Assembly (NCBI GenBank): GCA_934476025.1
Contig: CAKSNI010000095.1
Coordinates: forward strand, 1-5,145
DNA from: an uncultured Eubacteriales bacterium
GTDB taxonomy: Bacteria; Bacillota; Clostridia; Oscillospirales; Acutalibacteraceae
Length of the DNA stretch: 5,145 nt
Reading direction: 5' to 3'
Part shown: piece by piece, positions 1 through 5,145 of the stretch
Position numbering within the stretch: the first letter of the stretch is position 1
Layout: each line of letters opens with the position of its first letter
Program-made: the position numbers and the translations under genes
Notes under the pieces: model-generated
Databases searched by the model: none
What the model was told of the DNA's origin: nothing
Seen by the model: the letters and a program-made list of their open reading frames with translations, nothing else

Positions 1-1
1 C

Positions 2-409
2 TTCCTGGAAAAAACCGCGGTGGACTGGCTGAATTCCGGCGTAGAAACGCTGGCCGATGCCGAACGGAAAATGGAAGAGGCCACCCGGGAAGAAATTTGT
101 TATAAAATTGTTCGAAGCGCCTTCGGGTTGACCCATAAGCCCACTCCGACCGAACTTTCCAACGCCCGTCTTTGGGTGGAAACCTACGGATTTGACCGGG
201 AAATTCTGGAAAAAGCCTACAACATCTGCATTGACACCACCGGTTCTTATTCCGCCGCCTATATTAAAAAAATTCTGGAAAGATGGCACCGGGACGGCGT
301 AAAAGCCGCAGCCGACATCCAAACCGAAAAGAAGCCGGCTGCCAAAAAGGGCGATTACGCTTCTTACGACCGTGAACTGATCGATCGCCTTTTGAATTCG
401 GAGGACTGA
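2..409 (+). CDS. DnaD/DnaB-like replication co-loader, C-terminal part (5' end outside window)
   Basis: The reading frame is open from base 2, so this is the end of a gene that starts upstream. The GTG at 20 is internal (an ordinary Val codon) and has no ribosome binding site before it. About 135 residues are visible. The fragment carries a helical DnaD-type domain (DnaB_2/DnaD family): a segment beginning TPTELSNARLW, then a Gly-Phe turn, and the motif YIKKILERW encoded at 260-286. That motif matches the YxxxIxxxW signature known for DnaD C-terminal domains. After it comes a Lys/Ala-rich linker and a short acidic tail. Proteins of this family (B. subtilis DnaD and DnaB) bind DNA and help load the replicative helicase at origins or stalled forks. 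The helicase-loader gene follows after one base, which supports that role. Whether the missing N-terminus has the winged-helix domain cannot be seen. A phage-type DnaD protein is an alternative, but nothing phage-like surrounds it. Confidence 0.85.
   Translation, partial: FLEKTAVDWLNSGVETLADAERKMEEATREEICYKIVRSAFGLTHKPTPTELSNARLWVETYGFDREILEKAYNICIDTTGSYSAAYIKKILERWHRDGVKAAADIQTEKKPAAKKGDYASYDRELIDRLLNSED
400..404 (+). promoter_or_regulatory. Ribosome binding site of the helicase-loader gene, inside the upstream gene
   Basis: GGAGG lies 6 nt before the ATG at 411. It is formed by the last sense codons of the DnaD-like gene, whose TGA stop ends at 409. The loader therefore has no leader of its own, and its translation is probably coupled to that of the upstream gene. 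Confidence 0.8.
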
Positions 410-410
410 A

Positions 411-1367
411 ATGGGATACGATAAAGAGATCATTGCCAAAGCCTTTTCCGTTAAAGAAGAAGAATGCGAAAAAGCCCGGGCGGCCTATTATGCGGCCCTG
501 AAAAAGGCCAAAGAAAACTCTCCCCGCCTGGTTCGCATTGAGCAGGAGCTTTCCCAAATCGGAGCGCAGATCCTGCTGCTCGGGTTGAGCGGAGATCAGG
601 CAGGGCTGAAAGCCGCCCAAAAAAACAGCGAAGCCCTGGCTTCCGAAAAGCGGGAAATTCTGCAAAAGGCCGGCCTTTCCGAAAAGCCGATTCTCTGCCG
701 GAAATGCCAGGATACCGGCCGCTGCAACAACCGACTTTGTACCTGTATTACCGAAATTGCCAAACAGCTGACCCTGGCCCAGTGTGAAAAGTTCATGCCG
801 CTGAGCGAATGCGGGTTTGACCGCTTTTCGCTGGCGTATTATCCACCCGAATGCCAGAAAAAAATGGAAAAGAATTTGGAATTCTGCCGCCGGTATGCCG
901 AGCAGTTTTCCCCTTTGAGCACCAATATTCTCATGTTGGGAAAAAGCGGCCTTGGCAAAACTTTTTTGTCCCTTGCCATCACCCGCACGGTGATTGATGC
1001 CGGTTACGGCGTGATTTACGGCTCGGCACAGGATTTATTCCGCAAAGCGGAAAACGAGCACTTTTCCTTCGGCGGAACCTCTCCGGAACTGGACCGGTTG
1101 CTTTCCTGCGATCTGTTGGTCATTGATGACCTCGGAACCGAACTGAAAACCGCCTTCAATACCTCCCTGCTGTATAATATTGTCAACACCCGTCTGCTGC
1201 AAAAGCGGCCGACCGTCATCAATACCAATCTGACCTTTGCAGAACTGGAAGAACGCTATTCCGCCCGGATTACCTCCCGTTTTGTGGGGGAATATGAAAT
1301 GCGTTCCTTTGTGGGAACCGATATCCGCCAGCAAAAGGCGATGGAACGCCTAAAAAAAGATTCCTGA
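411..1367 (+). CDS. DnaC/DnaI-type AAA+ helicase loader ATPase
   Basis: A complete 318-residue protein of the DnaC/DnaI/IstB-like ATPase group. It is expected to load the replicative helicase onto single-stranded DNA in the cytoplasm. Residues 1-90 are Lys/Glu-rich and helical, probably coiled coil. A cysteine cluster follows (C96, C99, C105, C110, C112) containing the family hallmark CxxCxDTG and a later CxC, a likely zinc site. The AAA+ core has a Walker A motif GKSGLGKT (177-184), a Walker B motif LLVIDDLG (235-242, D239/D240), a sensor-1 region TVINTNLT (268-275) and a Ser-Arg-Phe segment (289-291) that may supply the arginine finger. The ATG at 411 is chosen because GGAGG sits 6 nt upstream. 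Its closeness to the DnaD-like gene mirrors dnaB-dnaI of B. subtilis. IstB of IS21 elements is a relative, but no transposase is adjacent and the N-terminal cysteine region fits chromosomal loaders better. Confidence 0.93.
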   Translation: MGYDKEIIAKAFSVKEEECEKARAAYYAALKKAKENSPRLVRIEQELSQIGAQILLLGLSGDQAGLKAAQKNSEALASEKREILQKAGLSEKPILCRKCQDTGRCNNRLCTCITEIAKQLTLAQCEKFMPLSECGFDRFSLAYYPPECQKKMEKNLEFCRRYAEQFSPLSTNILMLGKSGLGKTFLSLAITRTVIDAGYGVIYGSAQDLFRKAENEHFSFGGTSPELDRLLSCDLLVIDDLGTELKTAFNTSLLYNIVNTRLLQKRPTVINTNLTFAELEERYSARITSRFVGEYEMRSFVGTDIRQQKAMERLKKDS

Positions 1368-1389
1368 GCCGCTTTTCAAACAAGAATCA

Positions 1390-1417
1390 GCCGCTCCCCC
1401 GAAAGCAGGGCAGCGGC
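1390..1417. terminator. GC-rich hairpin between convergent genes
   Basis: GCCGCT (1390-1395) pairs with AGCGGC (1412-1417), and the stem continues with C's against GGG (1408-1410) around a one-base bulge and a short loop. On the + strand no U-run follows directly. On the - strand it is followed by the T-rich stretch TGATTCTTGTTTG (1389-1377), so it more likely ends the leftward alarmone synthetase transcript. A second copy of GCCGCT at 1368-1373 could pair with the same right arm instead. The terminator role is inferred. Confidence 0.45.
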
Positions 1418-1428
1418 CGATCCGAAAA

Positions 1429-1456
1429 TTTCCTAATCAGGAAACCTTATTTTTTT
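1429..1456 (+). terminator. Probable intrinsic terminator of the dnaD-dnaC block
   Basis: TTTCCT (1429-1434) and AGGAAA (1439-1444) form a 6-bp stem with the loop AATC. It is followed after CC by TTATTTTTTT (1447-1456). The T-run is also the complement of the last two Lys codons and the stop codon of the converging gene. The stem is AT-rich and therefore weak. In the opposite direction the same hairpin is followed by only four T's, so it could act weakly both ways. Confidence 0.5.
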
Positions 1457-2148
1457 ACGCCGCCGCTTCCGGCAGCAATCGCATTTTTGTGAATTTGTTC
1501 CATCCGCCGGTCCAGCACGGCACTGATGGCTGCGCATTCGTTCATTTCCGCCTGTGCCTCCGGTGTGAGAATCGTATCTTTTTTATACCGGATTTTATGT
1601 TCCAGGCTGGCCCACCAGTCCATGGAAATGGTACGGAACTGGACTTCTACCTTCATCGGCTTTTTCTGATCATGCAGAAAAATCGGAATTTCCACAATGA
1701 GATGCAAACTGCGGTACCCGTTTTCCTTTGGATTTGCAATATAGTCTTTCTTTGTAATCAGGCGGATATCATCCTGATTCAAAAATGCCTGAGAAAGCAT
1801 ATAGATATCCGACGGAAAGGCACAGATTACCCGTACCCCGGCAATATCAAACAGATTTTGCTCGATGCTCTCGGGGGTCACGGCAATCCCCTTCCGGTTG
1901 CATTTTTCCAGAATGCTTTCCGGCGATTTCAGACGGGTTTTGATGGTTTCAATCGGATTGCGGTCGTATTGCAGCGACAGTTCCTCATTGAGGACATTGA
2001 ATTTGGTGGAAACTTCCATCATAGCGCAGCGATAATATGCCATCAATTCCCGATAGGGCATGGTATATTCCATAGCTCTTTGTTTTAAATCGGTTTCGGT
2101 GAAAGTGGAAAGAACCAGTTTTTCCAACGGTCTTTTGAGTTGTGCCAT
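1447..2148 (-). CDS. Small alarmone synthetase (RelA/SpoT-domain GTP pyrophosphokinase)
   Basis: Makes the stringent-response alarmone (p)ppGpp by moving pyrophosphate from ATP to GDP or GTP in the cytoplasm. Numbered from the chosen start (233 residues), the RelA_SpoT synthetase domain shows RLKSPESILEK (72-82, substrate-binding basic helix), DIAGVRV with D101, KDYIANPKENGYRSLH (134-149), EVQFRT (168-173) with E168 at the catalytic glutamate position, and WASLEHK (179-185). There is no HD hydrolase domain and no TGS or ACT region, so it belongs with single-domain synthetases such as RelQ (YjbM) and RelP (YwaC). Which of these clades it joins cannot be decided here, so no symbol is given. The N-terminus is roughly 25 residues longer than I recall for B. 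subtilis RelQ. An in-frame ATG at 2157 would add three residues, but the AGGAG at 2163-2159 is only 1 nt from it and 10 nt from the ATG at 2148. It is transcribed alone, converging on the loader gene and diverging from glyA. Confidence 0.94.
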   Translation of the reverse strand: MAQLKRPLEKLVLSTFTETDLKQRAMEYTMPYRELMAYYRCAMMEVSTKFNVLNEELSLQYDRNPIETIKTRLKSPESILEKCNRKGIAVTPESIEQNLFDIAGVRVICAFPSDIYMLSQAFLNQDDIRLITKKDYIANPKENGYRSLHLIVEIPIFLHDQKKPMKVEVQFRTISMDWWASLEHKIRYKKDTILTPEAQAEMNECAAISAVLDRRMEQIHKNAIAAGSGGVKK

Positions 2149-2158
2149 TTTGTTCATT

Positions 2159-2163
2159 CTCCT
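2159..2163 (-). promoter_or_regulatory. Ribosome binding site that decides the alarmone synthetase start
   Basis: Read on the - strand this is AGGAG. One base separates it from the ATG at 2157, too close for normal initiation, while 10 nt separate it from the in-frame ATG at 2148. It therefore favours the second ATG. Confidence 0.7.
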
Positions 2164-2174
2164 ATCTGCTTTTC

Positions 2175-2203
2175 AGTATAGCCAACCCGTTTGCAAATAG
2201 CAA
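2175..2203 (-). promoter_or_regulatory. Sigma-A type promoter of the alarmone synthetase
   Basis: On the - strand a -35 box TTGCTA (2203-2198, 4 of 6 matches to TTGACA) is followed by a 17-nt spacer and a -10 box TATACT (2180-2175, 5 of 6 matches to TATAAT). Transcription would start near 2168, leaving a leader of about 20 nt before the ATG at 2148 that just contains the AGGAG. This is a prediction from the consensus only. Confidence 0.6.
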
Positions 2204-2220
2204 TAGACAAATCGTTAAAT
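2191..2220 (+). promoter_or_regulatory. Weak candidate promoter for glyA-fhs
   Basis: TTGCAA (2191-2196) and TTAAAT (2215-2220) are 18 nt apart and each matches the sigma-A consensus at 4 of 6 bases. Nothing better is visible in the AT-rich stretch before glyA. If used, it would overlap the spacer and -35 box of the divergent alarmone synthetase promoter and give a leader of about 75 nt. That leader contains a small GGGC-T5-GCCC hairpin (2274-2286) just before the ribosome binding site. I see no recognisable riboswitch in it. Confidence 0.25.
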
Positions 2221-2290
2221 TTTTCCGAGTTTTGATTTCCGCCGTTTTGATGCGGTGATTTTTCAACTACCCCGGGCTTTTTGCCCAACG

Positions 2291-2297
2291 AAAGGAG
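2291..2297 (+). promoter_or_regulatory. Ribosome binding site of glyA
   Basis: AAAGGAG ends 6 nt before the ATG at 2304, which is near-ideal spacing and fixes the glyA start. The GGGC/GCCC hairpin at 2274-2286 ends only four bases upstream of it. Confidence 0.85.
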
Positions 2298-2303
2298 CCA
2301 TTT

Positions 2304-3554
2304 ATGAATTTTTTCGAAGAACTGAACCAATTTGACCGGGAGGTCGCCGCTGCCTGTTCGGACGAACTGCGGCGTCAACAGCACAACATTGAGTTGATTG
2401 CCTCGGAAAACATTGTTTCCCGGGCGGTGTTGTTGGCCGCCGGCGGCGTTCTCACCAACAAGTATGCCGAAGGCTATCCGGGAAAACGGTACTACGGCGG
2501 CTGCCAATATGTGGACGTTGTAGAAGAGATTGCCCGTTCCCGTGCCAAAAAGCTGTTCGGGGCCGAACACGCCAATGTGCAGCCCCACAGCGGTGCCAAT
2601 GCCAATCTGGCGGTATTTTTCGCCCTGTGCGAACCGGGCGACACCGTTATGGGCATGAATCTGCAGCAGGGGGGTCATCTCTCCCATGGTTCGCCGGTCA
2701 ACATTTCGGGCAAATATTTTCACATCGTTCCCTACGGGGTTGATCCCGTAATCGAAACCATTGATTATGACGAAATGGAGCGCATCGCCCTGGAATGCAG
2801 GCCGAAAATGATCATTGCCGGAGCCAGTGCCTATTCCCGTATCATTGATTTTGCCCGCTGCCGGGAAATTGCCGACCGGGTTGGGGCTTACCTGATGGTG
2901 GATATGGCCCATATTGCCGGGTTGGTTGCCGCCGGGCTTCACCCCTCTCCGGTTCCCTATGCCGATGTGGTTACCTCCACCACCCATAAAACCCTTCGCG
3001 GCCCGAGAGGCGGTTTGATTCTTTGCAAAGAAAAATACGCCAAAGCCATTGATAAAGCGGTATTTCCGGGCACGCAGGGCGGGCCTCTGATGCACATCAT
3101 TGCCGCCAAGGCCGTTGCTTTCGGCGAGGCGTTGACGCCGGAGTTCCGGGCCTATCAGCAGCAAATCCGCAACAACGCTGATGCCCTGGCCGCTGCCCTG
3201 ATGGCCAGAGGAATCCGGCTGGTTTCCGGCGGAACCGATAACCACCTGATGCTTCTGAATTTAACCGATACCGGCATCACCGGAAAAGAACTGGAAAAGC
3301 GGTTGGATGAAGTTCATATTACCGCCAACAAAAACACCGTCCCCGGCGAAACCCAAAGTCCCTTCGTTACCAGCGGTCTGCGGGTCGGCACACCGGCCGT
3401 CACCACCCGAGGATTCCGTGAACCGGAAATGGAACAGATTGCCGGCTTTATTGCCGATTCCATCACGGACTTTGAGGGCAACAAAGACCGCATTTTCTCG
3501 GAAGTTACCCAGCTTTGCCGGCGCTTCCCGATTTATGAATCCGTAGGAAGGTGA
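2304..3554 (+). CDS. glyA: Serine hydroxymethyltransferase
   Basis: A complete 416-residue pyridoxal-phosphate enzyme that interconverts serine plus tetrahydrofolate with glycine plus 5,10-methylenetetrahydrofolate, the main cytoplasmic source of one-carbon units. The family is collinear throughout and of normal length (about 415-420). Visible motifs include LIASEN (31-36), TNKYAEGYPGKRYYGG (51-66), the cofactor-stacking region HSGANAN (95-101), MVDMAHIAGL (198-207) with D200 and H203, and the PLP lysine K229 in TSTTHKTLRGPRGG, with the same residue number as in E. coli GlyA. SGLRVGTPAVTTRG (357-370) carries R360, at the position of the substrate-carboxylate arginine. The start is supported by AAAGGAG 6 nt upstream. 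It heads an operon with fhs, which begins 8 nt after the stop codon, fitting a shared role in folate one-carbon metabolism. No frameshift or missing catalytic residue is seen. Confidence 0.99.
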   Translation: MNFFEELNQFDREVAAACSDELRRQQHNIELIASENIVSRAVLLAAGGVLTNKYAEGYPGKRYYGGCQYVDVVEEIARSRAKKLFGAEHANVQPHSGANANLAVFFALCEPGDTVMGMNLQQGGHLSHGSPVNISGKYFHIVPYGVDPVIETIDYDEMERIALECRPKMIIAGASAYSRIIDFARCREIADRVGAYLMVDMAHIAGLVAAGLHPSPVPYADVVTSTTHKTLRGPRGGLILCKEKYAKAIDKAVFPGTQGGPLMHIIAAKAVAFGEALTPEFRAYQQQIRNNADALAAALMARGIRLVSGGTDNHLMLLNLTDTGITGKELEKRLDEVHITANKNTVPGETQSPFVTSGLRVGTPAVTTRGFREPEMEQIAGFIADSITDFEGNKDRIFSEVTQLCRRFPIYESVGR

Positions 3555-3555
3555 G
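3548..3555 (+). promoter_or_regulatory. Ribosome binding site of fhs overlapping the glyA stop
   Basis: AAGGTGAG matches the AGGTGA part of the Shine-Dalgarno consensus and lies about 8 nt before the ATG at 3563. It spans the glyA TGA (3552-3554), so ribosomes ending glyA would be delivered to the fhs start. This suggests translational coupling. Confidence 0.65.
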
Positions 3556-3562
3556 TACCATT

Positions 3563-5145
3563 ATGAAAACTGATATAGAAATCGCCCAGGGCTGTCGGAT
3601 GCTGCCCATCGGGGAGATTGCCGCAAAAGCCGGAATTCCCGATGAAGATCTGGAACCATACGGTCGGTACAAAGCTAAGGTTTCTCTTTCTCTTCTTCAA
3701 AAAAGGGCCGAAAAGAAGCCCGGAAAGCTCATTTTGGTCACGGCCATTACCCCCACTCCGGCAGGCGAAGGAAAAACCACCACCTCCATCGGATTGGCGG
3801 ACGGTCTTGCCCGAATCGGGAAAAAGGTGATGGCGGCACTGCGTGAACCGTCCCTCGGCCCGGTTTTCGGCATCAAAGGCGGTGCCGCCGGCGGAGGATA
3901 CGCGCAGGTGGTCCCGATGGAGGATATCAATCTGCATTTCACCGGTGATTTTCATGCCATTACCGCCGCCAATAACCTTTTGGCTGCCATGTTGGACAAT
4001 CACATCAAGCAGAGCAACGAACTCGGCATCGATCCGCGCAAAATCACCTGGAAGCGCTGCGTCGATATGAACGATCGGCAGCTGCGTTTTCTGGTTGACG
4101 GTTTAGGGGGCCCGGCCAACGGCTTCCCCCGGGAGGACGGCTTTGATATCACCGTCGCCAGCGAAGTCATGGCGGTTTTGTGTTTGAGCCGCTCCCTTTC
4201 GGATTTAAAGGAGCGTCTGGCCCGAATTATTGTTGGATACACCTATGACGACCAACCGGTCACCTGCCGGGATTTGAAGGCGCAGGGAGCCATGACTGCC
4301 CTCTTGAAAGAGTCTCTGCAGCCGAATCTCGTACAGACTTTGGAGGGAACCCCCGTTTTGATTCACGGAGGGCCGTTTGCCAACATTGCCCACGGATGCA
4401 ATTCCCTTCTCGCCACAAAAATGGCCCTTACCCTTTCGGACTACACCGTCACCGAAGCCGGTTTCGGTGCAGATCTCGGGGCTGAAAAATTTTTGGATAT
4501 CAAATGCCGGGCAGCCGGTCTGGTTCCGGATGCGGTGGTTTTGGTGGCCACCGTCCGGGCTTTGAAAATGCACGGAGGGCTGAGCCGAACGCAGCTTGAT
4601 AAGGAAAACACCGCCGCTTTGCTGCGCGGGCTTCCCAATTTGCTCCGCCACGTCCGGAATATCAAAAACAGCTACGGACTGCCCTGTGTGGTTGCGATCA
4701 ACCGGTTTCCCACCGACACCGATCAGGAAATCAAATGCATTGAAGAAAAATGCCTGGAACTGGGGGTTCGTGTGGTTCTTTCCGATGTTTGGGCAAAAGG
4801 CGGACAAGGCGGTGAAGCCCTGGCCCGGGAAGTGGTCGATCTGTGCGAAAAGGAACAGCCGCAGTTCTCCTACGCTTATGAAGACTCTCTTTCCATCCCC
4901 GAAAAAATCGATGCGGTTGTCCGCAAGGTATATGGCGGTGAGGGAGTAAATTTCACCCCCGCCGCGCAAAAACAGATCGATCGGCTGACACAGCTCGGAT
5001 ATCAATCTCTGCCGGTTTGCATTGCCAAAACACAATACAGTTTCTCCGATAATCCGACTTTGCTGGGCGCACCGGAGGGATTCCGGATTACGGTGCGCAA
5101 TGTCCGCATCTGTGCCGGCGCCGGTTTTATTGTCATTCTGACCGG
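3563..5145 (+). CDS. fhs: Formate-tetrahydrofolate ligase (3' end outside window)
   Basis: Uses ATP to join formate to tetrahydrofolate, giving 10-formyltetrahydrofolate for purine synthesis, formyl-Met-tRNA and, in acetogens, the Wood-Ljungdahl methyl branch. The frame runs unbroken for 527 codons to the window edge. The family is about 555-560 residues long, so roughly 30 C-terminal residues are missing. The visible landmarks are the P-loop PTPAGEGKTT (64-73), the signature GIKGGAAGGGY (103-113), a GDFHAITAANN segment (128-138), GGPFANIAHGCNS (269-281), TEAGFGADLGAEKF (297-310) and the second signature VATVRALKMHGG (328-339). The last visible residues, AGAGFIVILT, are the usual lead-in to the conserved C-terminal end. 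The ATG at 3563 is chosen for its Shine-Dalgarno sequence. An in-frame GTG at 3551 overlapping the glyA stop (GTGA) would add four residues but lacks proper spacing to a binding site. The ligase alone does not show acetogenesis, since many fermenting Clostridia use it for biosynthesis. Confidence 0.98.
   Translation, partial: MKTDIEIAQGCRMLPIGEIAAKAGIPDEDLEPYGRYKAKVSLSLLQKRAEKKPGKLILVTAITPTPAGEGKTTTSIGLADGLARIGKKVMAALREPSLGPVFGIKGGAAGGGYAQVVPMEDINLHFTGDFHAITAANNLLAAMLDNHIKQSNELGIDPRKITWKRCVDMNDRQLRFLVDGLGGPANGFPREDGFDITVASEVMAVLCLSRSLSDLKERLARIIVGYTYDDQPVTCRDLKAQGAMTALLKESLQPNLVQTLEGTPVLIHGGPFANIAHGCNSLLATKMALTLSDYTVTEAGFGADLGAEKFLDIKCRAAGLVPDAVVLVATVRALKMHGGLSRTQLDKENTAALLRGLPNLLRHVRNIKNSYGLPCVVAINRFPTDTDQEIKCIEEKCLELGVRVVLSDVWAKGGQGGEALAREVVDLCEKEQPQFSYAYEDSLSIPEKIDAVVRKVYGGEGVNFTPAAQKQIDRLTQLGYQSLPVCIAKTQYSFSDNPTLLGAPEGFRITVRNVRICAGAGFIVILT

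Noticed and set aside
264..665. 133-codon - strand frame crossing the DnaD-like and loader genes
   Set aside because: The Phe/Gly-rich translation is the mirror of Lys/Glu-rich coding sequence. Both sense genes are well supported.
411..1367. IstB helper ATPase of an IS21-type element
   Set aside because: The ATPase core is related, but there is no adjacent transposase and no terminal repeat. The N-terminal cysteine region and the DnaD-like neighbour point to a chromosomal helicase loader.
1489..2088. 199-codon + strand frame opposite the alarmone synthetase
   Set aside because: It is in antisense register with a gene carrying all the synthetase motifs. It has no convincing ribosome binding site and a low-information product.
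2221..2259. Possible PurR box (TTTTCCGAGTTTT) before glyA
   Set aside because: It matches much of the remembered B. subtilis PurBox pattern around CCGA but differs in the following AAC, and a convincing inverted partner is missing at the expected distance (only CGG at 2253-2255). It is too weak to annotate; a PurR motif scan across orthologous leaders would decide.
2221..2303. Folate, glycine or purine riboswitch in the glyA leader
   Set aside because: Only a 4-bp GGGC/GCCC hairpin is visible. The leader is short and lacks the conserved core sequences of tetrahydrofolate, glycine or purine riboswitches as I know them.
2154..3245. Long 363-codon frame on the - strand opposite glyA
   Set aside because: It is in exact antisense register with glyA, whose codons in this stretch avoid TTA, CTA and TCA. 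It begins just short of a TTA leucine codon at 3261. The product is Gly/Asn/Phe-rich with no recognisable domain, while glyA is unmistakable.
4205..5035. 276-codon frame on the - strand opposite fhs
   Set aside because: It is again in antisense register with fhs and ends precisely at the TTA leucine codon at 4205-4207. It is a codon-bias shadow with no family match that I can recognise.

Overview
The window holds five protein genes in three transcription blocks and looks like ordinary chromosomal housekeeping DNA from a bacterium of the phylum Bacillota, class Clostridia. The evidence for that placement is a DnaD-domain protein next to a DnaC/DnaI-type helicase loader, a free-standing small alarmone synthetase, an ATP-dependent formate-tetrahydrofolate ligase, and strong AGGAG-type ribosome binding sites. 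The moderate GC content, roughly 50% by eye, and the protein style suggest an Oscillospirales/Ruminococcaceae-like lineage, but that finer placement is only an inference.

Left block (1-1367, + strand): the 3' end of a DnaD/DnaB-like replication co-loader gene is followed after 1 nt by a complete AAA+ helicase-loader gene. The pair resembles the dnaB-dnaI arrangement of Bacillus subtilis and probably acts in loading the replicative helicase. Two short hairpins (1390-1417 and 1429-1456) separate it from the next gene, which converges on it.

Middle block (1447-2148, - strand): a single-domain (p)ppGpp synthetase of the RelQ/RelP type, without a hydrolase domain. It has its own recognisable promoter (TTGCTA, 17 nt, TATACT) reading leftwards. 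The ribosome binding site favours the second of two nearby ATG codons.

Right block (2304-5145, + strand): glyA (serine hydroxymethyltransferase), then fhs (formate-tetrahydrofolate ligase) starting 8 nt after the glyA stop and running off the right edge with about 30 residues missing. These two enzymes charge tetrahydrofolate with one-carbon units from serine and from formate, feeding purine, thymidylate and methionine synthesis. The alarmone gene and the glyA-fhs operon diverge from a shared intergenic region of about 150 bp.

I found no mobile element, tRNA, rRNA, CRISPR array, riboswitch or anomalous gene. No gap between genes exceeds 160 bases. I do not see a previously undescribed system here; the points worth a second look concern start sites, terminators and the shared promoter region.
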